Below, piece after piece: positions 1-6,978 of a DNA stretch of 46,022 nucleotides. Numbering within the stretch: position 1 is the first letter of the stretch; every line of letters starts with the position of its first letter. Both the position numbers and the translations under genes were made by a program. Source of the stretch: Spirochaetota bacterium (GTDB lineage Bacteria; Spirochaetota; UBA4802; JAFGDQ01); NCBI GenBank assembly GCA_034190085.1, contig JAXHTS010000045.1, positions 1 to 46,022 of the forward strand. Reading direction: 5' to 3'. The notes under the pieces were generated by a model. The model saw only the letters and a list, made by a program, of their open reading frames with translations, was not told the origin of the DNA and searched no databases.

Positions 1-200
1 TTGAATATCTTGGTTTGCCAATGAATATTATCTAAGCATAGTTTGACCCCAGGCAGCCATGCCGAACCCTTGGTAGCCTTAGACCAGACGGCCTTTCGTA
101 AGTAATTAAGCCTTGGGGATCGCTTCTTCTCTGCCCACCACCAGTATTCTCGGGCATCGTATAGTTCTTTCTCGCTCTTCTCTTTTGCAGTCTGTTCCAT
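1..200 (-). CDS. Second glycyl-radical enzyme, N-terminal fragment (runs off window)
   Basis: Only the first 66 codons are inside the window; the gene continues past base 1. The translation starts MEQTAKEKSEKELYDAREYW and matches the N-terminus of the complete glycyl-radical enzyme at 2010-4499 almost residue for residue, while the DNA is clearly more diverged. This makes it an old tandem paralogue and not a recent duplication. The start at 198-200 has a GGGAGG ribosome site about 9 bases upstream. It follows the small iron-sulfur subunit gene by 60 bases, so the two probably form a subunit pair. The active-site cysteine and glycyl-radical loop lie outside the window, so activity cannot be judged. 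Confidence 0.85.
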   Translation of the reverse strand, partial: MEQTAKEKSEKELYDAREYWWWAEKKRSPRLNYLRKAVWSKATKGSAWLPGVKLCLDNIHWQTKIF

Positions 201-260
201 ACCTCTAACCTCCCAAAAATATTTTGTAACTAATAAGCTAAGCTGTTAAGCCCCAAAAAT

Positions 261-494
261 TTATTTTTCATCAAACCCTCTGGCCATTCGGATCTTTTGT
301 CCAAATCCAAATTCAGAAACATTCGTTCTAATTCGATCCTCTTCCTCAAATTTTGGACAGTCACCCACTTCTGCATAGATATTAACCTCTTGACCTAAAC
401 CATCCTCATCCAGAATACCTTTGCACATTCCAATACTGGCGGCTGAATTTGCTGCTTGAGGAATAAAATTTTTACAATCTCCACATCTGGGCAT
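261..494 (-). CDS. BssC-like small iron-sulfur subunit of a fumarate-adding glycyl-radical enzyme
   Basis: This 77-residue protein has four cysteines in the pattern C4-x2-C7 ... C23 ... C46, with the flanking 'CxxCxxF' and 'CPKF' seen in the small subunits of benzylsuccinate and alkylsuccinate synthases. In that family the subunits bind a HiPIP-like [4Fe-4S] cluster and tune the large radical subunit. A strong AAAGGAGGTGAT ribosome site precedes the ATG. It lies directly upstream of the second glycyl-radical enzyme gene (1-200) and downstream of the DctP gene. The fit rests on size, cysteine spacing and context; a different small Fe-S protein cannot be excluded. Confidence 0.65.
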   Translation of the reverse strand: MPRCGDCKNFIPQAANSAASIGMCKGILDEDGLGQEVNIYAEVGDCPKFEEEDRIRTNVSEFGFGQKIRMARGFDEK

Positions 495-603
495 TCCATC
501 ACCTCCTTTTAGTCTATTAAAATGATTCCTTTATTTATATTATCCGGTACTGAATGATTGATCTCCTGCTTTATTGCAGAATGAGAATAAGATTTTGCTC
601 ATG

Positions 604-1647
604 TTATCTCTTTTTAACATTCTTTGCTCTGTATACTCTTAAATGATATGAAAGGTCATCTAAAAGTTTTTTAGTATACATCTTTCCGACAAGTTTATTC
701 CATATTGGCCTTGTTTTATCCTTGAATACATCAATCTCTTCAGATGACATTTTTACATCCTTGAGTCCATATTTAATCATTGCGTTCAGACAATCCCTAT
801 TGATCTTATGTGCTATTTTGTTCATATAACTCTGAAGGGATGGTAATTCTTTATTAAGGGCAATTCTATGCTTCTTTGGAAGTTTTCTCCAATTTTTATT
901 TGTAACTACAATTGTTGCTGGTGAATATCTAAAAGGATACGCATTGACAAACTTAGTAATTGTATAAAGTTGGGAACCCAACCACCATAAAGCTGGAGAT
1001 ATAACAGTATCACATACACCTGCCCTAAATGAAGGAACCACCTCAGGAACACCTACTGGTATTGGACTTGCGCCAAGGGCCTTTATTAACTCAATCTCTA
1101 TTCTACCAGCATGTGTCAAAAACCTGCTCTTTTTGAAATCTTCAGGGGTTCTCATCTCATATTTAGTCGAATATATCTGATCAAAATCCTGATCAACCCA
1201 TACCAACAATTTGTAACCATTTTTTTCATAAATTTTAGTGAATCTCTCACCTAAATTTTTTCTAATATATTCAATTTCATCATAATCATTAAACATAAAG
1301 GGAAGCTGCAGAACACCCATTTCCGGACATGCCATAAGCACCCCACCAACTGATAAGATACAACCATGAAGTTGATCAAAACGCATCTTTGCGATATAAT
1401 CCTCCTCATCTCCCATTATTCCACCCCAGTACATGGTAATAGTAAGTTCACCATTAGTTACTCTCTCAAATCGTTCCAATATCACATCTCTAAAAGCTTC
1501 AGAGAGATAAGCGGCATCTGGCGCAACCGTTGCCATCTTCCAAACATATTTTGCCTTTTTTTTAGCTTCAGCTTTGGAAAATCCTATCACCCCAATACAT
1601 AAACCCAATAAAATGATAAATAAAACATAGACACTCTTCTTTTTCAT
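604..1647 (-). CDS. dctP: TRAP-type transporter solute-binding protein (DctP family)
   Basis: This is a periplasmic receptor of about 347 residues. It begins MKKKSVYVLFIILLGLCIG, a typical signal peptide with a probable cleavage after the A-E-A near residue 28. The mature part opens WKMATVAPD and has the DctP fold signatures: a long alpha/beta domain, 'LPFMFNDYDE', and 'RAGVCDTVISPALWW' in the ligand pocket. An in-frame ATG at 1662 exists, but its codons form the GGAGG ribosome site for the ATG at 1647, so 1647 is preferred. DctP proteins deliver carboxylates to a DctQM permease; no permease gene is in the window. The gene sits between two glycyl-radical enzyme genes, which suggests it captures their substrate or co-substrate. 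Ligand unknown. Confidence 0.85.
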   Translation of the reverse strand: MKKKSVYVLFIILLGLCIGVIGFSKAEAKKKAKYVWKMATVAPDAAYLSEAFRDVILERFERVTNGELTITMYWGGIMGDEEDYIAKMRFDQLHGCILSVGGVLMACPEMGVLQLPFMFNDYDEIEYIRKNLGERFTKIYEKNGYKLLVWVDQDFDQIYSTKYEMRTPEDFKKSRFLTHAGRIEIELIKALGASPIPVGVPEVVPSFRAGVCDTVISPALWWLGSQLYTITKFVNAYPFRYSPATIVVTNKNWRKLPKKHRIALNKELPSLQSYMNKIAHKINRDCLNAMIKYGLKDVKMSSEEIDVFKDKTRPIWNKLVGKMYTKKLLDDLSYHLRVYRAKNVKKR

Positions 1648-1814
1648 AAACAATTCCTCCATTATTATAATAAAATCTCAATATACACAAAGAAGGAATG
1701 GGGCGTAATGATATAAGTTATTGTTCAAGATTACTTTAATTACCTTATCTTGTTACCCTGCTTAGCAAAGCTCATCTAATGTTATTAGCATGCTTCATCT
1801 TTTAAACAGAAAAA

Positions 1815-1873
1815 CGTCATGATACACACCTCTTCACTTCTAATGAAAATGCTCTCTTGTATGCCTCATGACG
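1815..1873 (-). terminator. Stem-loop followed by T-run between the glycyl-radical enzyme and dctP
   Basis: CGTCATGA (1815-1822) and TCATGACG (1866-1873) are perfect inverted repeats, with a shorter nested ATACA/TGTAT pairing inside. Read on the minus strand the hairpin is followed at once by TTTTT. It lies after the stop of the enzyme gene and before dctP. It could end part of the transcription, or protect the 3' end of the enzyme mRNA so that enzyme and transporter are made in different amounts. Confidence 0.45.
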
Positions 1874-2009
1874 CTATTTGATATTACAATTTTATCATTA
1901 CTACAAAACTAATCCCCGATAGCCTCTAAATGTAAGTCATTCAACAGCCATTTAAAATTTTGCTTTTCCCTCACAGAAACAAGCAAGTGGGATATCAATT
2001 ACAATTGGT

Positions 2010-4499
2010 TTACATTTCCTGCACGTTACGAGCAATAATAGCATCCTGAGTTATCTTATTCATCTCGACAAAATGTGCGCTATATCCCGCAATCCTCACC
2101 AACAACTCACTATACTTTTCAGGGTCCTTCTGAGCTGAATACAATGTGTCATTGTCAACCATATTGAACTGGACATGACCTATACCCAATTCATGCCAGG
2201 TTTTTATATAGTCTCTCCATAACCTAAAACCCTTCTCGCCCTGGAGTTGAGCAGGAGACAATCTCTGATTCAACAGCGTTGCCCTGCATGAACCTATATG
2301 ATCCAGCTTGCCAACTGATTTCAGCACTGCAGTTGGCCCCTTCTTATCTAGACCAGCCCCAGGAGAACATCCTCCATCATAGATCGGATCACCCAACCTC
2401 CTGCCGTTTGGCAAAGCGCCTATATTTGTAGCAGCTGCTATATGTGTGTTTACGCTTTCCGGCAGTGTCGGCCAGGGCGAGCCGCATATATCCCGCACTG
2501 ACCAGGACATCTTCCCCAAGTCCTCATACATCCGAACCCAAATCTGATCCACATAATCATCGTCATTGCCCCATTTGGGCGCTTTGACAAATTCCATCCT
2601 CATATCCTCATAGCCAACCCAGTTTGCATCCAGCGCAGCCTTTAAATCGCCAATAGTATATTTTTTCTCATCATACACCAGCTTCTTGACTGCTGCCAGG
2701 CAGTCCCCCGTGTCACCAAAGGCAAAGAGGGTAAACCACAAACTGCTCCTTTCTTTTGAGCGTGCGCTATTTTCGCCTGTCTCCACACAACGCTCATAAA
2801 GTGCCGTTGTCATAGGTTTGGGATACAACTTGGCCTCTATCTCCCTATTCTTATGCTCCTGAGATGTTGCCCTCTTAAAGCCCGTTTTTATCTGTTCATA
2901 CCAGGCATTGTAAAAATCATCAAAGTTCTCAAACGTCATGCAATCTCCAGTCTTTGCCCCTGTCTGCATCCCGGATATGGGATCAACGCCATTATTAAAG
3001 GCCAGAACTATTGCCTTGGCCCCTGTGGCTATTGAGGCCTGAGGATATCTCAAGGCCGGAGCACCCATCTTTGTATCCGGAGCCGGAGCCATACAGGCCT
3101 GATGAACCCAACGCCTTGCCTCCTTTAATGGATGACCAAACCACTGTATGAGATTAGGAATAAGCACATCGTCATTCCTCAGGGATGGATAACCAAGACC
3201 ATGACGTATGCAATCAAAAACCCTTTTGAGCGTCACAGTGCTCGCATTAGAGTGATAGCGAAAACTAAATGTAGGATCGCTCACTCTGCTTATCATTGCC
3301 GCATCGAGATAACAATCAGTGAGATCGTTGCACGCATCGCGACCCTGCTCGTCAACGCCTCCAATTGTCCATACGTAAGGCCCTGGACTTCCCTGCAGAA
3401 CCTCCCTGCCGCCCCTGAGCCATGACTTGCCTATGGTATATCCTGCTATCATCCACTCTGCGCAATATTCGACCACCTCGTCCCTTGTCAGGTTCTTCTC
3501 TTCAAACACATCCTTTTGGTAAAAGGGCCAGTGCCAAAAATCCTGACGCCATGGCCATGCCGCATTGTGCCACTCTAACCTGTATGCTATCTGCACAAAA
3601 TGATCAAACTGCATAGCTTCCCATATATGCTCCGGTGGACGCGCAGGCACCTTCTCGCAGGTTTCGCTTATCTGCAGTAGTTCCTGACGCCTGTTTGGGT
3701 CCGTTTCAAAATTATCCGCAATTATCTTGGCCAGCTGGCTAAAGCGCCTGGCATACCTTATTGTCGCCTCCAGACATATCTTCATTGCTCTCCAATTAGC
3801 CAACTTTTCCATGTATGATATCTGTTCCTCCGCTGTGTTAGCATCACGCACTATCTTTTCTGATTCAGATATCTTTTCATCAATTGACTCAATTATTGAG
3901 TCAAAACCCTGATACATCCAGTCTGGTTGTGGGGTGACATAATCAAAAGCAGTCATCTCCCTCCCAGCCCCTCCAAAATCAGCCAGCATTAGGGATGCCT
4001 GCCTCTCCTTGCGAGTATAATTCTGTTTACAAACATCCTCATAGGTCCTACCATTCCAGAACTCAACCATCTCTCTTACCTCTTCCAGATCCTCCTCAGG
4101 AATAATATTTGTTCTGTCATTGTATAAGTCGTCATTGATCATTGAGGATGCTGTGGGAATCCAGGTAATTAGATGCGGGGCACCCCCTGGATATCCCTGA
4201 ATACGTGAATAATCAGTGATAAAGATGGGCATATTATCAAGCACCGCTGCCAGGGCTCTGGCCCTGGTTAAAATAATTGGTTCCGATGGAGGGGCTTCCC
4301 TGAATATCCTTGTATGCCAGCGGATATTATCAAGGCATAGCTGCACTCCCGGCAGCCATGCTGAACCCTTAGTCGCCTTTGACCAGACTGCTTTTCTCAA
4401 ATAGTTGAGTCTGGGTGATCTCCTCTTCTCAGCCCACCACCAGTATTCACGAGCGTCATATAATTCTTGTTCACTCTTCTCCTTTGTTACCTGTTCCAT
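2010..4499 (-). CDS. Glycyl-radical enzyme, fumarate-adding (benzylsuccinate/alkylsuccinate synthase-like) large subunit
   Basis: A complete 829-residue glycyl-radical enzyme. The C-terminal radical loop is RIAGY with the radical glycine at residue 805. The thiyl-radical cysteine is C469 in 'HQACMAPAP', a context I associate with fumarate-adding enzymes (BssA, AssA/MasD, NmsA) that join fumarate to a hydrocarbon carbon. 'GCSPGAGLDKKGPTAVL' is the usual pre-loop segment. Length fits that family. GGGGAGG lies 8 bases before the ATG. A partner-type small Fe-S subunit (261-494) supports this class, but other classes such as arylacetate decarboxylases or C-S lyases remain possible. The substrate cannot be read from sequence. 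The gene looks richer in G+C than its neighbours, hinting at acquisition. The activating radical-SAM enzyme is not in the window. Confidence 0.75.
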   Translation of the reverse strand: MEQVTKEKSEQELYDAREYWWWAEKRRSPRLNYLRKAVWSKATKGSAWLPGVQLCLDNIRWHTRIFREAPPSEPIILTRARALAAVLDNMPIFITDYSRIQGYPGGAPHLITWIPTASSMINDDLYNDRTNIIPEEDLEEVREMVEFWNGRTYEDVCKQNYTRKERQASLMLADFGGAGREMTAFDYVTPQPDWMYQGFDSIIESIDEKISESEKIVRDANTAEEQISYMEKLANWRAMKICLEATIRYARRFSQLAKIIADNFETDPNRRQELLQISETCEKVPARPPEHIWEAMQFDHFVQIAYRLEWHNAAWPWRQDFWHWPFYQKDVFEEKNLTRDEVVEYCAEWMIAGYTIGKSWLRGGREVLQGSPGPYVWTIGGVDEQGRDACNDLTDCYLDAAMISRVSDPTFSFRYHSNASTVTLKRVFDCIRHGLGYPSLRNDDVLIPNLIQWFGHPLKEARRWVHQACMAPAPDTKMGAPALRYPQASIATGAKAIVLAFNNGVDPISGMQTGAKTGDCMTFENFDDFYNAWYEQIKTGFKRATSQEHKNREIEAKLYPKPMTTALYERCVETGENSARSKERSSLWFTLFAFGDTGDCLAAVKKLVYDEKKYTIGDLKAALDANWVGYEDMRMEFVKAPKWGNDDDYVDQIWVRMYEDLGKMSWSVRDICGSPWPTLPESVNTHIAAATNIGALPNGRRLGDPIYDGGCSPGAGLDKKGPTAVLKSVGKLDHIGSCRATLLNQRLSPAQLQGEKGFRLWRDYIKTWHELGIGHVQFNMVDNDTLYSAQKDPEKYSELLVRIAGYSAHFVEMNKITQDAIIARNVQEM

Positions 4500-4714
4500 A
4501 ACAAACCTCCCCGAAATTATTTATATATTTCTTTCTCTATAGAACAAAATTCTACAAACTTGCTTCACATCCTCTATATTACTCAAAGATACTTCTATAT
4601 ATCTATGTTAGAAGCATAAAATATTCTCTAGCACATGAGAGGTATACTTAGTCGCCATGCCCTGCCATCATTATTATAATTGATATTACTAATAAAGTGA
4701 TAGAGCAAGGACGC

Positions 4715-5134
4715 CTAGGCAAGCCTTTCACCTGCAATCGGTATGGTTAATGCATAAACCTCTGTCACCTTAATCGTTGCCACATTTAGAACCTTGCAAT
4801 TAGCTCCCATCATCTCAAGGGCAGGGTTTATTTCAGAAGAAAATTTATCAAAAAGCGCTCCTGAATCCTGCATCTTCAAAAACGTACCCTTTACCTGATA
4901 CCCCTCTCTCATCGGTTTGAATATCGCAATCGCCACCCTTTTTCGTCCAGCCTCCAAATTTTTTGTGGTTTTACCATTAAAGCAACATGCGTAGGCTAAT
5001 GTATCATCATTAATAACCTTTAATGAATTGATTGGCACAAGATTCATACCGCCATCCTCATCCACAGTCGCAAGGGTGCAAAACTTAGCATCTCCTTCTA
5101 ATGTCTCCAATACTTCCTCAGGTAGTTTTGCCAT
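4715..5134 (-). CDS. Pyridoxamine-phosphate-oxidase-like flavin split-barrel protein
   Basis: A small protein of about 139 residues with the layout of FMN-binding split-barrel proteins: 'FCTLATVDEDGGMNLVPI', a strand-turn-strand core, 'GKTTKNLEAGRKRVAIAIF', and 'EGYQVKGTF'. Such proteins often bind FMN or F420/heme and act as small reductases or chaperone-like factors. An ATG at 5143 directly abuts AAGGAGG with no spacer; the ATG at 5134, nine bases further, has proper spacing and is preferred. It is a distant paralogue of the next gene upstream (5162-5563) and precedes the glycyl-radical enzyme. A role in flavin redox chemistry or oxygen protection for the radical enzyme is a guess from context. 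Confidence 0.65.
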   Translation of the reverse strand: MAKLPEEVLETLEGDAKFCTLATVDEDGGMNLVPINSLKVINDDTLAYACCFNGKTTKNLEAGRKRVAIAIFKPMREGYQVKGTFLKMQDSGALFDKFSSEINPALEMMGANCKVLNVATIKVTEVYALTIPIAGERLA

Positions 5135-5161
5135 TTTACTCATCCTCCTTTATGTTTAGAG

Positions 5162-5563
5162 CTAAGCAAGCTTTGTGCCTGCATTGCTTAAACTTGTACA
5201 ATATACTTCTTCCACCTTGCCTACAATTATCCCCTTGGGTTGAAGCTTAATCTTTTGGTATATCTGCTCACAGTATTGATCTGCAACCTTGCTCCTCTCC
5301 TGATAACTATTGAAACTGCACTTTATCTGATAGGACTCAAGGGTTAGCTTGAGAACGTTTACAGTAAATTTTTTAGTTTCAAGTATGTTACTCTTTGTCT
5401 TCCCTAGCCTTAAATCTGCAAAGCAGACAGTGCTCTTATCTAATGCTGAAGTTGTTGCTATCATTACTGCATTTGGCATACCCGATGAGTTGACACTAGC
5501 TACCATCTTTAACGTATAAAAATCTGTCAGAGCCTCATACACTTCATCTGGCATCTCTACCAT
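5162..5563 (-). CDS. Pyridoxamine-phosphate-oxidase-like flavin split-barrel protein
   Basis: A 133-residue protein resembling its downstream neighbour at 4715-5134: an N-terminal 'KMVASVNSSGMPNAVMIAT', then 'VCFADLRLGKTKSNIL', then 'ESYQIKCSF'. This is the pattern of small FMN-binding split-barrel proteins of the pyridoxamine 5'-phosphate oxidase superfamily, which commonly form homo- or heterodimers; the pair may assemble together. AAGGAGT sits 6 bases before the ATG. The genes are only 18 bases apart, as in an operon. No catalytic function can be assigned. Confidence 0.65.
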   Translation of the reverse strand: MVEMPDEVYEALTDFYTLKMVASVNSSGMPNAVMIATTSALDKSTVCFADLRLGKTKSNILETKKFTVNVLKLTLESYQIKCSFNSYQERSKVADQYCEQIYQKIKLQPKGIIVGKVEEVYCTSLSNAGTKLA

Positions 5564-5686
5564 CTCTAAACTCCTTTTATCACTCAGTATTTAACTTCAC
5601 ATTCGTAAAATCTCTACTTTCTATCAGTAGCGAACCTCACCACCCATGAATACTTTTATAATAGGATGATGGATGATAGCTACCAT

Positions 5687-5875
5687 CTATACAATTACGC
5701 CAGGGACTTTACCCTGTACACTCGCATCTGCCATTTCACCCTTTACCTCATCAACTATAATCCAACCAAAGCACTTCGGGCACTCACGATTTGCTGTAGT
5801 CTCCTCTATTCTAACGTTATAGAGGTACCTAAAGGATTCCATCGGTCCCTCATAATCACAATGAAGACATTTCAT
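5687..5875 (-). CDS. Small four-cysteine (zinc-ribbon or rubredoxin-like) protein
   Basis: 62 residues with two CxxC knuckles, C3-x2-C6 and C32-x2-C35, as in zinc ribbons and rubredoxin-like metal sites. It shares the pattern 'YEGPxxxFRxLY' plus 'CPKC' with the 79-residue protein at 6069-6308, so the two are paralogues. AAGGAGGTGA precedes the ATG by 8 bases. The gene lies upstream of the flavin and radical-enzyme genes on the same strand. It may be an accessory electron carrier or an extra small subunit of the radical enzyme; this is inferred from position only. Confidence 0.6.
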   Translation of the reverse strand: MKCLHCDYEGPMESFRYLYNVRIEETTANRECPKCFGWIIVDEVKGEMADASVQGKVPGVIV

Positions 5876-6068
5876 CTCTCTTCACCTCCTTAATAAAAAT
5901 AATATTGTTTATACTTACCACAAGGCCTTAAGCCTGCCTTGTTTTATCCCTATAATTTAGATTTTTACAACCCGAAAGACATATAGATGGAATCAATCTA
6001 TTCTATATAGAACATTAGTATTCCAATTGCATAATATGTATTTATTCTTCATCATCATGAACAATGTT

Positions 6069-6308
6069 TTACATATTATCCTCATTGACATTTTTGCGTC
6101 GCCTGAAAACCTTACCCCGAAGCGAACTAATTCCCCAAATGTCATTGGTCGAAGACTCTTCATCCTGTTGTAATTCATCGCTATATACCATCTGCTTACA
6201 CTTAGGACATTGCCTATAAAGATCCGGTCCAGGATCTGAGGCACGATATAAAATACGAAACTCATTTCTTGGACCCTCATATTCACATTTGTTACACTTT
6301 AGTGACAT
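6069..6308 (-). CDS. Small four-cysteine (zinc-ribbon or rubredoxin-like) protein, paralogue
   Basis: 79 residues. Cysteine pairs 'KCNKC' near residues 5-8 and 'CPKC' near residues 34-37 form a probable metal-binding ribbon. A charged tail (RRRKNVNEDN) follows. It matches the 62-residue neighbour at 5687-5875 in the stretch 'YEGP...FR.LY'. GAGGT precedes the ATG by 8 bases. It is the first gene of the minus-strand set and faces the glycogen phosphorylase gene across about 670 bases. Function unknown; possibly a small subunit or redox partner for the radical enzyme. Confidence 0.55.
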   Translation of the reverse strand: MSLKCNKCEYEGPRNEFRILYRASDPGPDLYRQCPKCKQMVYSDELQQDEESSTNDIWGISSLRGKVFRRRKNVNEDNM

Positions 6309-6978
6309 TTAACAGACCTCACATTATTTCATATAAAGATTGCAACCATTCAATAATCAGAGAAGGTTAATCCTAACCATTTTACTATGGAGGAATTATT
6401 GATAACCTAATTATACTATTAACTAAAATAAATATATTAACTTAAGAATATCTGTTATGCAAAAATTCTCAAAACATGGGTCCGACTGTACATAGGTTGT
6501 AATTGTGATATTTGATACTGATATACTCAGTTTGTAGATTAATTAACATTATCTGTATTATAATTAAAAGAAAATGTAATAATACCTTAATTAAGCTAAA
6601 GGTTAGTGAAGATTATGGGTATAAGATATTGTGGAATACATTTTTCCCTTAGATATAGATAGAATATGAACCGACCAGACGGTTTTGTTTTTTTGGTAAC
6701 TTATATTTAAGCTAAACTAATAAAAAGAAGTTGTTTCCCACTTGTCAAGAAATTTAAAAAAAATATAAAAAAATTAGTATTATCTTAAATGAAAACTGCC
6801 TCTTGGCCTGCAACTGATATTAAAGGGCTTCTTCTATTTATTATGAGTTGCATTTTTAACACATTTCATTTATAATAAAACTGAATAGATCATAGCTTTT
6901 CGGATTGTGTTTTCAATTTTATCTGATATGAAATAATGGGGCTTAATCTAAATGATATAGTCCTTTATGGAGGATGAT
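6309..6978. other. Long divergent intergenic region
   Basis: About 670 very AT-rich bases between the minus-strand radical-enzyme locus and the plus-strand phosphorylase. It must hold promoters for both directions. Apart from the 16-base inverted repeat at 6669-6684 I see no gene, RNA motif or long repeat in it. Confidence 0.5.
6669..6684. promoter_or_regulatory. Possible operator (TetR-like inverted repeat)
   Basis: AACCGACCAGACGGTT is an inverted repeat (AACCG-6-CGGTT) in an otherwise AT-rich divergent intergenic region. The form resembles operators of TetR-family repressors. A T-rich tract follows on the plus strand, so a short terminator is an alternative reading. No regulator gene is in the window. 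Confidence 0.3.

Noticed and set aside
2853-4404. Several plus-strand frames of 60-97 codons inside the glycyl-radical enzyme gene
   Set aside because: They lie antisense to a clear 829-codon gene, have no ribosome sites and no recognisable motifs.
5934-5960. Short hairpin with CAAGGC/GCCTTG near 5930 as terminator
   Set aside because: The T-run is on the plus strand, where no gene ends; the stem is short.
5666-6286. A 75-codon frame antisense to the 62-residue protein and a 97-codon frame overlapping the 79-residue protein
   Set aside because: The CxxC proteins have good ribosome sites and are paralogous to each other; the overlapping frames have neither.
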